64,000 nucleotides of DNA from Phycisphaerales bacterium (GTDB lineage: Bacteria > Planctomycetota > Phycisphaerae > Phycisphaerales > UBA1924), in the NCBI GenBank assembly GCA_029260555.1, contig JAJDCZ010000022.1, forward strand, positions 156,187 to 220,186, read 5' to 3'. The translations under genes were made by a program, and so were the position numbers. Shown here one piece after another: positions 43,949-52,665 of the stretch (within the stretch, counting starts at the first letter, position 1; every line of letters starts with the position of its first letter). The notes beneath the pieces were generated by a model. It had not been told where the DNA came from. It made no database searches and saw only the letters and a list, made by a program, of their open reading frames with translations.

Positions 43949-44640
43949 GAACCGGCTCCAATCATCAATGCTCTGGCCAAGGCGAGTTTCATCGCTCCAA
44001 CCAATCGGGTCGCCACCCGCGCCCGGGAATAATACTCTAACTGGTATGTAAGAGACCCGCTACACCGTCCACTGGCGGATCTGAAAGGCCCAGGGGCTGG
44101 GCCAAACGCTTCATGCAGTATCGTTCCTACACGAACTGCATGTACGCAGCATAACAGATGTAGATCCTGATTGTCCAGAGGGTCGTAAAGATAGATCAAA
44201 ATCAAACCACACATTCATGCTGAATTAGAGCGAGCAAGCCCGCTTGTTCGCTATTTGAACGGCTCAAGGATTGTTTTTTCAGTTGTGAAAGCCGAAGCGA
44301 GGCAACAAGCCTCGCCCCAGCTGGGTGGTTCTTTACCCGATCACCAGCTCGCTCTGGCACGCCAATTGGGATTGGAAAGACCAGCTTGGGGTGCTTCAGA
44401 GCATTTGTGGCTTTGAAGCAGTTTGATTGTGCAAAGACCGGGCACACAGCAGCAGTTGGCGATTGATCGCCTTTGAACCGCTGCAAGTGGTTGTACGCCT
44501 CGGCAAAAACTGGCAAAGTTCGAGCCAGAACAAGACGGCCAACCCATAAGTTGATCTGCGTGAGACTCCTGTGTTTTTCCCGGTACCACCCCGTCCACCC
44601 ACCCGATGTTTGATCGGGTTTGCATCGGCCCTCGCAGCCG
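43949..44640. other. hairpin-dense intergenic region (candidate structured RNA or long leader)
   Basis: No confident gene lies here, but the sequence is full of inverted repeats. They include 44006-44019 (CGGGT/ACCCG), 44087-44103 (GGCCCAG/CTGGGCC), 44113-44141 (ATGCAGT plus nested TCGT, an 11-bp stem), 44229-44252 (AGCGAGCAAG/CTTGTTCGCT, 10 bp with one G-U), 44297-44315 (GCGAGGC/GCCTCGC), 44458-44471, 44476-44492 and 44601-44619 (ACCCGAT/ATCGGGT). All three minus-strand frames are open for 65 codons or more between 44202 and 44625, none with good start signals. It may be a non-coding RNA, a decayed gene or the 5' leader of the giant surface-protein gene. Confidence 0.35.
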
Positions 44641-44649
44641 ACCCGGGAA

Positions 44650-44889
44650 TCAGACTCGGTTTGTCATGAGCATGAGGCGTTGCACCTGTCGCTGACCAAA
44701 CCGATCCGATGGTTCACGCAACATATCCGCGTTGGTCAGCAGTTGGTTCCCGTTGTGCACAAAATTGCACAAAATGGGATGGATTTTCAAATCGTGAACA
44801 CAACTACGCGCAGTTTGCAAGTGTGCAACTTGATCTTGGATGAAGTCTGACAAAGTTTTTTTATTTGATCCCTCAGCGGGATCTAGCAT
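44650..44889 (-). CDS. small hypothetical ORF overlapping the racemase stop
   Basis: 79 residues, starting at an ATG that overlaps the racemase stop (ATGCTAG). The product is mixed helical (SDFIQDQVAHLQTARS) with a basic tail ending MLMTNRV, and no family is recognised. The overlap would allow coupled translation, but length and lack of homology make it uncertain. It may simply be an open frame in the unusual hairpin-rich gap. Confidence 0.2.
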   Translation of the reverse strand: MLDPAEGSNKKTLSDFIQDQVAHLQTARSCVHDLKIHPILCNFVHNGNQLLTNADMLREPSDRFGQRQVQRLMLMTNRV

Positions 44890-45572
44890 ATGGCGTGGTG
44901 GACCGAGCCGTTGGCAAGAACCAGTGCTGCGTCGTACACGGGAAGTGGCGAGTTTTCGCAGGTGATGAGAAGTGGCGCTTCACTACAGCCCAGGATGATG
45001 CCTTCGCATCCATTGTCTGCGAGTTTGCTGATTACGCGGATCATGAGTTGCTCGGATTCGGGTTTGATCGTGCCATAGATCAGTTCCTGAAAGATGATGC
45101 GGTCGATTTCGTCGATGTCCTCAGCGTCGGGCGGGATGACATTGATGCCTTTGAGTCCCAAGTGGGTCTGGTAGGTTGAGCCAGTCATCACCAGCCTTGT
45201 GCCGATGATTCCCACGCAGGATCGTTCTTCGCGTTCGATGGCTACCGCGACCAGATCTGTCGTGGTCAGCCAGGGAATGGGCGATTCGCTCTCAGCCAGA
45301 TGGATCGCGTGTTGAACTGCATTGTCAGGTGTGATGCAGAACTCAGCTCCGCACCCTGCAAGGATTTTGGAGGAGATGGAAAGAAGCCGACCAACTTCGT
45401 GCCAGTCGTTGGAGTGAACGGCTTTGATATACCGGGCGAGTGGTTCGTTGTGAATCGTGATCCGGGGATGCTCATCTTCAGGCAGGATCCTGGAAACTTC
45501 TCGGTTGATGTGTCTGTAGCACAGCGCTGCTCCCTCAGGACTCACAGCCACAATGCCGATGTGCTTTGCCAT
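44883..45572 (-). CDS. aspartate/glutamate racemase family protein
   Basis: 229 residues of the Asp/Glu racemase superfamily. These enzymes usually use two Cys to racemise an amino acid without PLP. N-terminal HIGIVAVSPEGAALCYRHI and C-terminal GIILGCSEAPLLI are family blocks. The second Cys is present (GCSE), but the first position reads ITPDNAVQH, with Asp where the CNT Cys is normal. In this subgroup the Asp replacement is recurrent, so substrate or mechanism may differ. Cytoplasmic, no signal peptide. It is transcribed towards the hairpin-rich gap; hscB starts divergently 118 nt away. Confidence 0.8.
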   Translation of the reverse strand: MAKHIGIVAVSPEGAALCYRHINREVSRILPEDEHPRITIHNEPLARYIKAVHSNDWHEVGRLLSISSKILAGCGAEFCITPDNAVQHAIHLAESESPIPWLTTTDLVAVAIEREERSCVGIIGTRLVMTGSTYQTHLGLKGINVIPPDAEDIDEIDRIIFQELIYGTIKPESEQLMIRVISKLADNGCEGIILGCSEAPLLITCENSPLPVYDAALVLANGSVHHAIC

Positions 45573-45690
45573 GATCCAACAGTTCCTTTTTTAGACTGGC
45601 TCTGGCCAGATCCCGTGATCCATCTGATACATCGTCGCTGATGAAAGGCACCGGGTCAAACCCGGGAGCACTCAAAGCGTAAACTGGGGT

Positions 45691-46242
45691 ATGAACAGCG
45701 ACCCGTTTGAGATTCTTGGCATCGAGCCCACCATGCACCTGGATCTGGAAAAACTCAACCAGATTTATCTGAGTAAAGCTGCCCGGTGTCATCCCGACCT
45801 GGCTTTATCCCTGAATCAGGCTGTGGACCCTGATGAGCTGACAAAAGAGGCTGCCCGGCTGAATGACGCCCATCAGACGCTGGCGAATCTCGAATCTCGC
45901 GCAAGTGCATTACTGGCAAGGCTTGGGGGGGATTTGGCGAAGGATGACAAGAGCCTGCCTCAGGATCTGCTGATGGAGATGATGGAGGTCCGTCAACACG
46001 CACAGATTGCTCAGGAAAACAACGACGAGCAGGAGTTAGACAAATGGCGTGCCTGGGCAGGTGCTGAGCGAGATGAATATATCAATAAAGTGACTCGAGC
46101 CTTTGACGAAGTGCAGGCAGAGCCCAAGCCTGATTCTCTCCGCGAAATTCGGCAGCTGCTCAATGCTTGGCGGTATATTGAGCGGATGATCGATCAGCTC
46201 AGCCCGGGATACGATCCGCTGGCGGACACGGAGCGAAGCTGA
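45691..46242 (+). CDS. hscB: iron-sulfur cluster co-chaperone HscB
   Basis: 183 residues. J-domain-like N-terminus with the HPD motif in AARCHPDLA (residues ~31-39) and DPFEILGIEP at the start, as in HscB. The C-terminal helices (about 85-175) match the HscB coiled region, including RAWAGAERDEYINKV. The role is to deliver scaffold-bound clusters to Hsp70 (HscA); no hscA or isc genes are in the window. The last ~25 residues are an acidic tail. A plain DnaJ-type co-chaperone is the alternative, but length and the C-terminal helices favour HscB. Confidence 0.85.
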   Translation: MNSDPFEILGIEPTMHLDLEKLNQIYLSKAARCHPDLALSLNQAVDPDELTKEAARLNDAHQTLANLESRASALLARLGGDLAKDDKSLPQDLLMEMMEVRQHAQIAQENNDEQELDKWRAWAGAERDEYINKVTRAFDEVQAEPKPDSLREIRQLLNAWRYIERMIDQLSPGYDPLADTERS

Positions 46243-46309
46243 TGGCTCGATCACTAGACTCTGGTGCGATGATGCGCTTCGTCAGCTTTAATTATGAGAA
46301 CTCAAGTTC

Positions 46310-47650
46310 ATGTCTGTGACTGATCTGATTCTGCTGGGGATCATGCCGATACTGCTGATCCTTTCGGGGCTGTTCTCGGGTACCGAGACAGCACTGTTTG
46401 GGCTGACCCGGACTGAGGAGCTTGGAATCCGTCAAAAGCACCCGGCGGTTGCTGCCAACCTGGAGGCGATGCGACGGTCGCCACGCCGGCTTCTGGTTCT
46501 GGTGCTTTTGCTGAACATGGCTGTGAATATTGCTTACTTTGTGATTTCCGCGGGTCTGGCAGAGCGAATAGAGAATCACTGGGTGGGAGCAGGGTTTGCA
46601 GTTGGGTCGCTGTTGGTCATTGTGCTGGTGGGCGAGGTTTTTGCCAAGCTTTTGGCTGCCAGTCATCGCGAGGTTTATGTCAGGCTGATTACAAAGCCAT
46701 TTTTTCTGATCTGGCATGCGTCCAAACCCGTCATCTTTGTGCTGGATCATGGATTGATTGCGCCGATGACGCGTCTGGTTCATCCGCCGGGGCGCAAAAA
46801 GCAGCTCATGACCGAAAAGGAACTCTCAGCTCTGATTCAGAGCAGTGCAGAGCAAGGGCATATCGATCAGGACGAACATAGGCTGTTGGTTGATGTGCTT
46901 CAGCTGGGTCAGATTCGTGCGCGCGAGATTATGACACCTCGGCTGCAGGTTGTGTGGGTTGAGAAGCCGATCTCGCCGGAGCACATTCTAAAAGAGCTTG
47001 AAGATCGTGATGACGAACCGATTTTGCTGAGTGACACGCATTGCGGGGGGACAAGTATCCAGCAGATCTGTGTGCCTGAGCTTTTGGCGAGATGGGCTGG
47101 GAGCGATCAGATTCCAGATGATGAGCTTGATGAAGTGCTGAGTTTGGTGGGGTTTATTCCGGACACGATTACGCTGGATCGGCTTTTGGATCATTTTCAA
47201 AGTACGCAATCGAGTGTTGGTGCGTGTGTTGATGAGCATGGCACCGTCGCAGGCATTGTGACACTCAAAGCACTGATCGCGGAGCTGTTCCGCATTCAGC
47301 ATTTTGGAAATCGAGGCGAAAAAGCACAAGAAATCCGCATGATCAGCATGGCACGGTGGAGCGTGCCTGCATCTTTGGGTGTGACGCGCTGGGCGGAGAT
47401 GTTTGATGAAGCGAGCCTGGTTTCAGGCATCGCCCGCGTGGGCACGCTGGGTGGTTTGATCATGCTGGTGCTGGGGCGTGTGCCCAAGGTTGGTGACAAG
47501 GCCAGACTCGGAAATGTGATCTTTGAGGTTGAATCTATGTCGGGGCGGGCGATCGACCGGGTGATCGTGGGGCTTGATGTCGAAAAAGCAGAGGGCTCGG
47601 AATCAGGTGGAGAACTCAGAAGTGGGGCAAATGAAGGGGGGGCGTCATGA
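46310..47650 (+). CDS. CNNM/CBS/CorC-type transport protein
   Basis: 446 residues, hemolysin-C/CNNM family, implicated in magnesium or cobalt transport. The DUF21/CNNM membrane domain occupies about residues 1-190 (SGLFSGTETALFGLTRTEELG start, four helices). Then come a CBS pair (about 205-330; ARAREIMTPRLQVVWV and TLKALIAELF regions) and a C-terminal CorC_HlyC domain to residue ~430 (GTLGGLIMLVLGRVPKVGDK, ending VEKAEGSES). The stop overlaps the ATG of the next gene (ATGA), so it forms a coupled pair with a shorter paralogue. Confidence 0.87.
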   Translation: MSVTDLILLGIMPILLILSGLFSGTETALFGLTRTEELGIRQKHPAVAANLEAMRRSPRRLLVLVLLLNMAVNIAYFVISAGLAERIENHWVGAGFAVGSLLVIVLVGEVFAKLLAASHREVYVRLITKPFFLIWHASKPVIFVLDHGLIAPMTRLVHPPGRKKQLMTEKELSALIQSSAEQGHIDQDEHRLLVDVLQLGQIRAREIMTPRLQVVWVEKPISPEHILKELEDRDDEPILLSDTHCGGTSIQQICVPELLARWAGSDQIPDDELDEVLSLVGFIPDTITLDRLLDHFQSTQSSVGACVDEHGTVAGIVTLKALIAELFRIQHFGNRGEKAQEIRMISMARWSVPASLGVTRWAEMFDEASLVSGIARVGTLGGLIMLVLGRVPKVGDKARLGNVIFEVESMSGRAIDRVIVGLDVEKAEGSESGGELRSGANEGGAS

Positions 47651-48660
47651 GCACATGGCAGTGGGTAATTCATATTGCCTTGGCGATGATCGGGCTGGGC
47701 GGGTCAGCGTTGTTCAGTGGCATCGAGACAGGATTCTACGCGATCAGCCGAATCAGATTGCGATTGCTGGCAGACCAGGCGGACCACTCCAGACAGGCGC
47801 GGGCGACGCTTGATGAAATCAGCCATACCGATCGTTTGCTGGCGACGGTTCTCATTGGCAACAATGTCGCCAACTACATCGGCGTGCTGGGGGTGACCGT
47901 GCTTCTTGCAGGGCTTGGTGTTGGTCCCGTCGGGTTGGTTGTCATTCAGGTTTGTGCGCTCACGCCGATCATTCTTCTGTTTGGTGAAGCACTCCCCAAA
48001 GAGCTTTTTCGCACTGATGCTGACCGGTATCTGCCCAGGCTGATCTGGTTTATCAGGCTGGTGCGTCTGATTTTGACAGCGACGGGCACGCTGGGGTTGA
48101 TTTTGTGGTGCTCAAAGCGTGCTGCTCGTCTGGTGGGGCTTGAGTCTCGTGACAATGTGAGGCAGTATCGCAGCACGCTGGCATCGCTGTTGGCAGAAAC
48201 CGCATCTGAGGGTCTGATTTCGCCGGAACAATCGGCACGCCTGGGACAGGTGACAGCATTCCAGAGCGCCAGCGTGGCCAGCCACATGACCCCCTGGTTC
48301 AGGGTGCAAACAATTCATGCTGATGAAACCGCATCTGCTGCAAGGCAAAGGCTGGGGCTGAGCCCGCATGCCAGATTGCCGGTGGTGAGCGGGGATGAAA
48401 AAGAGGCTGTGGGGAAGAATGGGGGATTGGGGGTCGGGATGGTGTCGTATGTCGAGCTTTGTCGAGCCGGTGACGGGATTGTGTGCGATTTTGCGGGTTC
48501 TTCCACGCAGATTAGTGCATCAGCGAGTGTTGCAGAGGCAATTGTTGCCATTCAGCAAGGCGAGTACCCGGTGGGTGTGGTGATGGAGAGCGGGCGTCCG
48601 ATAGGGATGGTGTCACTCAGTGATCTGGTGGAGCCTTTGATTGGCAAGGTTGCGGGCTGA
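47647..48660 (+). CDS. second CNNM/CBS protein, without CorC domain
   Basis: 337 residues, paralogous to the upstream gene. CNNM domain at about 1-185 (IGLGGSALFSGIETGFYAIS is the family start; also LIGNNVANYIGV), then a CBS pair (about 200-335, ending SLSDLVEPLIGKVAG). A Gly-rich insertion (GKNGGLGVGMVS) splits the CBS region. It lacks the C-terminal CorC_HlyC domain of its partner. The ATG overlaps the preceding stop. The two may work as a heteromeric complex, but that is inference. Confidence 0.86.
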   Translation: MSTWQWVIHIALAMIGLGGSALFSGIETGFYAISRIRLRLLADQADHSRQARATLDEISHTDRLLATVLIGNNVANYIGVLGVTVLLAGLGVGPVGLVVIQVCALTPIILLFGEALPKELFRTDADRYLPRLIWFIRLVRLILTATGTLGLILWCSKRAARLVGLESRDNVRQYRSTLASLLAETASEGLISPEQSARLGQVTAFQSASVASHMTPWFRVQTIHADETASAARQRLGLSPHARLPVVSGDEKEAVGKNGGLGVGMVSYVELCRAGDGIVCDFAGSSTQISASASVAEAIVAIQQGEYPVGVVMESGRPIGMVSLSDLVEPLIGKVAG

Positions 48661-48747
48661 TTTTTTTAGAAAGATTCTTATGGTCGTGGGAATAAAGAGC
48701 CCGATTGTTGGATTCACTACAGAGTTCAAAGCCCAGGAGTGATTCCA

Positions 48748-49227
48748 TTGAGTAAGCCAAAGCTGCCCTTTCACAAAGTACTGATCAAGAATATTCCATA
48801 TGTTGTGCTTCTTGGAGCGGTCGCGTTCATGCTGATTCAGAATCGGCCTGCGACGGTGCCCGATGTGCTGGCATCGGATAAATCGCTTCAGAGTGTGCTG
48901 GCGGATTCTGCCCAAACGGGTTTGCCGGTGGTGGCGTTTATCACATCCAACACCTGTGGCCCATGCCAGAAGTACAAACGAAATACGCTTTCAGACTCGG
49001 TTGTGGTGGACTGGCTGAGCACGAGTGTTGAGCCAATACATATTGTCTATCAGAAGTCGCCTCAGGAAGTCGCAGCTTTGGGTATCCGGGCCTTTCCTAC
49101 CACGGTGCTATTTGTCGATGGCAAGGAAGTGGACCGATTTGAAGGCGGGGTTTCCTCAAAAAGGCTTATCAACTGGGCCACCGCTGCTGCACAGCCTCAG
49201 GCTTTGGTTACGCCAGTGGATGGATGA
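48748..49227 (+). CDS. membrane-anchored thioredoxin-like protein
   Basis: About 159 residues with one N-terminal membrane helix (VVLLGAVAFMLI) and a periplasmic thioredoxin domain with the active-site CGPC in SNTCGPCQKY. FPTTVLFVDGKEV is the usual cis-Pro strand. Start is TTG 48748, since AGGAG at 48735-48739 is spaced 8 nt before it; a GTG at 48739 overlaps that site. It lies after the CNNM pair and ends overlapping the convergent DUF1015 gene by 20 nt. Confidence 0.8.
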   Translation: MSKPKLPFHKVLIKNIPYVVLLGAVAFMLIQNRPATVPDVLASDKSLQSVLADSAQTGLPVVAFITSNTCGPCQKYKRNTLSDSVVVDWLSTSVEPIHIVYQKSPQEVAALGIRAFPTTVLFVDGKEVDRFEGGVSSKRLINWATAAAQPQALVTPVDG

Positions 49228-50554
49228 ACAAACCTGTCGCCAGCTTGGGATAAAAGAAGGTTGACTTTTGAGGCATCAGTTCGTTGGCTCTACTGATCTC
49301 ACGGACTGCATCCAGAGGTGTCGGCACAACGATGATTGCAAGCTGAGCAGTGAAATCGCTGCCGCCACCAGCACCGGTTTCAGAGCCTTTGCCTATTTGG
49401 ACAACCTCGTCGATGGAATGCGGGAAGGCCCACTTGACATCTTTGGAGTCGTTCAGCTCGGGCTTGCAGATCTGGTCGACGATGAGATGCTGAATGATTG
49501 CGACATCGAGCCTGCGCCATGCCAGAGGCTTGTCGGGGAAGTCGTCTTCGAGTGTATCGATATCGCCGGGGTAGCCTGCAAAGCAGAGGCCGGTGGCGAA
49601 GTCCATCAGGCCCAACACGCTTCGACCTTCACGGGCAGCGATGCTGGTGATTTGCTCCTCAATCATGTGTGGATCATTTTCGATGGGTTCGATGGTGAGC
49701 ATCCCTGCTGATGCTTCGATGAACTTCTCGATGGTGTAGTCGCTCATGCCGCCCAGAACCCGGTGGGTGGGGCCAATGGCAAGTCCGGGATCAGACATGC
49801 TGACCAGTACCATCATGCATTGGCGGGCGGGGTGGTCCTCAGCGACATTGCCTGCAGCTTCGAGCTGCCGCAGATAGTTGAGCGCTGTAGTATATCGGTG
49901 GTGCCCGTCAGCAATAAAGATGTCTTCGCCAGCCAGCGCATCCTGATATGACTTGATTGCCTGTTGGTTAGTGACGGTCCAGACTTCACTTTGAACGCCA
50001 TCGCCGATGTCTGCGAGCATGTCAGGCGAGCGGGATTGCATGATTGTGCGGACGATCTGGCTGGCCTGGCCTTCATCGTCAGCGTGGAGACCGAAGATGG
50101 GCGAGAGCTGAGCTTTGGTGGTGTTCATGAGTGCGAAGCGATCTTCTTTGGGGCCTGAGAAGGTTTCTTCGTGGGGGAGGATGCCGCCGCCTTGCTTTGG
50201 GCCAAAGGGAACGACTTGCACGGTTGCGCACATGCCACAGCGATTGTATTTTTTGCCCTGGAACTCAAAGGTCTGGCGGTAGGCAAACAGAGCGGGTTCA
50301 TCTCGTTGATTCAGGATGCCATTCTCAAGCCATTGCTGATAGAGAGATGCTGCTTCCTGGTAGACCTGAGGCGACCCCAGCTCTTTGGGAGGGGTGTGAG
50401 GCAGGTCGATGGCAACAATGTTGGCGGGCTCTTTTTCCAGCAGCAGTTTTTTATATTGCTCGTCGATCACATCGTAAGGCGGCGCGATATGAGCACTCAA
50501 ATCACCAGCACCCTTGTTGAACTGCACAGCACGAAAAGCAAAGACCTGAGGCAT
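49208..50554 (-). CDS. DUF1015 family protein
   Basis: About 448 residues of the DUF1015 family. Characteristic blocks include AHIAPPYDVIDEQ near the N-terminus, ANIVAIDLP, GGILPHEETFSG, FIADGHHRYTTAL and FYPKLATGLFIHPL at the end. The family includes the SbnI-like/free-serine-kinase-related proteins, but the role in this organism is unknown. ATG 50554 gives MPQVFAFRAVQ and is chosen over 50623, whose added residues are unlike the family. The gene is convergent with the thioredoxin (20-nt overlap) and divergent from purQ (115-nt gap). Confidence 0.85.
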   Translation of the reverse strand: MPQVFAFRAVQFNKGAGDLSAHIAPPYDVIDEQYKKLLLEKEPANIVAIDLPHTPPKELGSPQVYQEAASLYQQWLENGILNQRDEPALFAYRQTFEFQGKKYNRCGMCATVQVVPFGPKQGGGILPHEETFSGPKEDRFALMNTTKAQLSPIFGLHADDEGQASQIVRTIMQSRSPDMLADIGDGVQSEVWTVTNQQAIKSYQDALAGEDIFIADGHHRYTTALNYLRQLEAAGNVAEDHPARQCMMVLVSMSDPGLAIGPTHRVLGGMSDYTIEKFIEASAGMLTIEPIENDPHMIEEQITSIAAREGRSVLGLMDFATGLCFAGYPGDIDTLEDDFPDKPLAWRRLDVAIIQHLIVDQICKPELNDSKDVKWAFPHSIDEVVQIGKGSETGAGGGSDFTAQLAIIVVPTPLDAVREISRANELMPQKSTFFYPKLATGLFIHPLA

Positions 50555-50669
50555 GACAAGCAACTCCTGAAAACATGGACCCGGTTCGCACCAGTGGATC
50601 AAGGTCACATGGATCATAAGCATGAACCAGCGTGCAGGCGATCGGTGTGGAAGGCCCTATGATGGGATT

Positions 50670-51458
50670 ATGCCAAATGCCTTGCTGATCAGAGCTCCAG
50701 GGATCAACTGTGATGTGGAACTGGCTGCTGCGCTGGAAATGGCAGGTGCAGAGGTCCAGATTGAGCATGTAGATCAGCTGGCCAGAAGTGCAGGGCTGAT
50801 TGATCAGGCGGATATTCTCGCTTTTCCAGGCGGATTCAGCTATGGGGATGATATTGCCTCGGGGCGGATTCTGGCGATGAAGGTTCGTACACACCTGATG
50901 GAGGCTCTGACCGAGGCCGTGCAGAGGCAGGTGATGATGATCGGGGTGTGCAATGGCTTTCAGGTGCTGGTCCAGGCGGGTTTTTTGCCGGGGCTGAACT
51001 CAGAATACAAGCAGACGGTGAGTGTGACGGAAAATGCCGATGCCCGGTTTGTGGATCGATGGGTGGGGCTGACAGTTAACCCGGAAAGCCCGTGTTTGTG
51101 GACAAAGGGGCTGACAGAGAATGGTGGGGGTGATCAGGGATTGGCAGAGATTCAGCTGCCGGTGGCTCATGGTCAGGGACGATTTGTTGCACCTGAAGCG
51201 GAGCTCGATCAACTCAAGAAGCACAACCTGATAGCGATGAGCTATACAGACAACTTTAATGGCTCAGATGATGCAATTGCGGGTATCTGTGACCCAACGG
51301 GCAGGATTCTGGGTCTGATGCCTCATCCGGAACGATTTTTGAGCTGGAATCGACACCCATTTTGGACAAGGCTCAGCCCGGAGCTGAAAAACACGCCCAC
51401 ACCCGGGCTGAAGATCTTCCAGAACGCAGTCCAGGCTGTTGCGCGCATGCCGATCTGA
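50670..51458 (+). CDS. purQ: phosphoribosylformylglycinamidine synthase glutaminase subunit
   Basis: About 262 residues. Class I glutamine amidotransferase supplying NH3 to the FGAM synthase of purine synthesis. The nucleophile is in GVCNGFQVL (Cys ~94); LAFPGGFSYGDD gives the oxyanion region; HGQGRF and GLMPHPERF (His-Glu) complete the site. ATG 50670 is chosen over the longer frame 50622, because it begins in family-like fashion (LLIRAPGINCD). No purS or purL is adjacent, so the partner subunits must lie elsewhere. Confidence 0.9.
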   Translation: MPNALLIRAPGINCDVELAAALEMAGAEVQIEHVDQLARSAGLIDQADILAFPGGFSYGDDIASGRILAMKVRTHLMEALTEAVQRQVMMIGVCNGFQVLVQAGFLPGLNSEYKQTVSVTENADARFVDRWVGLTVNPESPCLWTKGLTENGGGDQGLAEIQLPVAHGQGRFVAPEAELDQLKKHNLIAMSYTDNFNGSDDAIAGICDPTGRILGLMPHPERFLSWNRHPFWTRLSPELKNTPTPGLKIFQNAVQAVARMPI

Positions 51459-51494
51459 GTGAATGGAGGGGCGGCGGGGGTATCGAGGCAGAAT

Positions 51495-51521
51495 GGGGGT
51501 AGGGAGATGGGGGGTGGGGGG
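51495..51521 (+). other. G-quadruplex-type G-tract cluster
   Basis: GGGGG (51495-51499), GGG (51502-51504), GGGGGG (51509-51514) and GGGGGG (51516-51521) with loops of 1-4 nt, in the 139-nt gap between purQ and the zinc-ribbon gene. A strong G4 pattern on the sense strand, so it could be in the purQ 3' UTR or the next leader. Confidence 0.55.
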
Positions 51522-51597
51522 CGAACTGATTGCTGGAGCAGTGCGTATTGAGACGATCGACCCGTCGAGCGGGCGATCTGATAGACTGGGAATCAGC

Positions 51598-52617
51598 ATG
51601 GCGATTAATCCGCGCACACTTGAGAAGATGATGCAGAACCAGGTGATTAGCCGAGATCGCCCTTGTCCGCGTTGTGACTACAACTTGCGCGGATTGAGCG
51701 TTGGCGGGGTGTGCCCCGAGTGTGGCTATCCGATTTCTGCGGGTCGGTCCAGTTCCGGCATGTTTGTCGATACGCTGGTCGATGCACCGATTCGGTATCT
51801 GAAGCAGTTAACAGCGGGGCTTGCGTTGCTGGCACTTGGCGGTGTGGGGCTGTATCTGGGCATGTTCGTCTATGGCTGGCTCGCGGAAGATTCAGGAGCC
51901 TTCGTATTGGCGGGCGCGAGCGTGGCCTGGTGGCTTGGCGTGTTTATAATTACGACACGCAGACCCATGCAGGATCATACGGTACGCGATGCGATTCTGG
52001 AAAACAGCAGGGTTCGCTGGGTGCTGCGTTGCGTGCCTGTGCTCTGGTTTTTGGCTGGTGCAGCTGCGAGTATGCAGGTTATTACATCTGGCCCGGGTTC
52101 AGAGATTGCTTTTACGATTTACCAGATCTGTGTGCCTCTGGGGTTGATTAGCTTTATTGCCATTGCGATTTATCTTTCGAGTTTGGCCGAATGGGCCAGC
52201 GATGAAGGGCTGGTCTCGCGGATTCGTCTTTCAGCCTGGGGTTTGGGGGTGGGGATGCCTTTGATTGCGGTGGGATCGCTTATGAATCCCTCACCCGGAC
52301 CAATGTATCTGATTTTTTATGTAGGCTCGCTGGCGGGTTTCTGGATGGGGTTTTTAGCCAGCATGCTGTTCGGGTTCAGCCTGGTGCAGCTCATGCTGAT
52401 GGGAATCTGGGCAACAAACAACGCTACATCAGGCAAAGATCGCGATATTCGTGTTGCAGAGCTCAAAGCCCGGCATTCAGCGGAGATGGCAGAGCGATCA
52501 TTTCAAGCAGCAGAGGCAGCTCGAAAGAGCGACCCCGCCAACGATATTGATCCGCTTTCAGATGCTGATGCTCTGGACATCAAGATTGGTCCTGTGCCTG
52601 AATCGCCTGATGGGTAA
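51598..52617 (+). CDS. zinc-ribbon multipass membrane protein
   Basis: About 339 residues. The N-terminal zinc ribbon CPRCDYNLRGL then CPECGYP (residues ~24-44) is typical of planctomycete proteins of unknown function. It is followed by roughly seven membrane helices to residue ~300 (from FKQLTAGLALLALGG-like helices to a final FLASMLFGFSLVQLMLMG), and a charged tail (VAELKARHSAEMAERS). ATG 51598 avoids the G-rich upstream extension. The four Cys are well placed to hold one Zn. No enzymatic motif seen; membrane role unknown. Confidence 0.75.
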   Translation: MAINPRTLEKMMQNQVISRDRPCPRCDYNLRGLSVGGVCPECGYPISAGRSSSGMFVDTLVDAPIRYLKQLTAGLALLALGGVGLYLGMFVYGWLAEDSGAFVLAGASVAWWLGVFIITTRRPMQDHTVRDAILENSRVRWVLRCVPVLWFLAGAAASMQVITSGPGSEIAFTIYQICVPLGLISFIAIAIYLSSLAEWASDEGLVSRIRLSAWGLGVGMPLIAVGSLMNPSPGPMYLIFYVGSLAGFWMGFLASMLFGFSLVQLMLMGIWATNNATSGKDRDIRVAELKARHSAEMAERSFQAAEAARKSDPANDIDPLSDADALDIKIGPVPESPDG

Positions 52618-52665
52618 GTTGTTTTCTGGTTCTCTGCATCCATCGCTCGTTCCTACGATGTTGTG

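Noticed and set aside
44581..44600. GGGTGGTACC-like sequence on the minus strand, reminiscent of a T-box antiterminator
   Set aside because: There is no matching terminator stem, specifier loop or downstream aminoacyl-tRNA gene, and T-boxes are not expected in this lineage.
43949..44882. RNase P RNA, tmRNA or SRP RNA in the hairpin-rich gap
   Set aside because: Diagnostic segments (GAGGAAAGTCC, tRNA-like end, GGAAGC-type loop) were not found on either strand.
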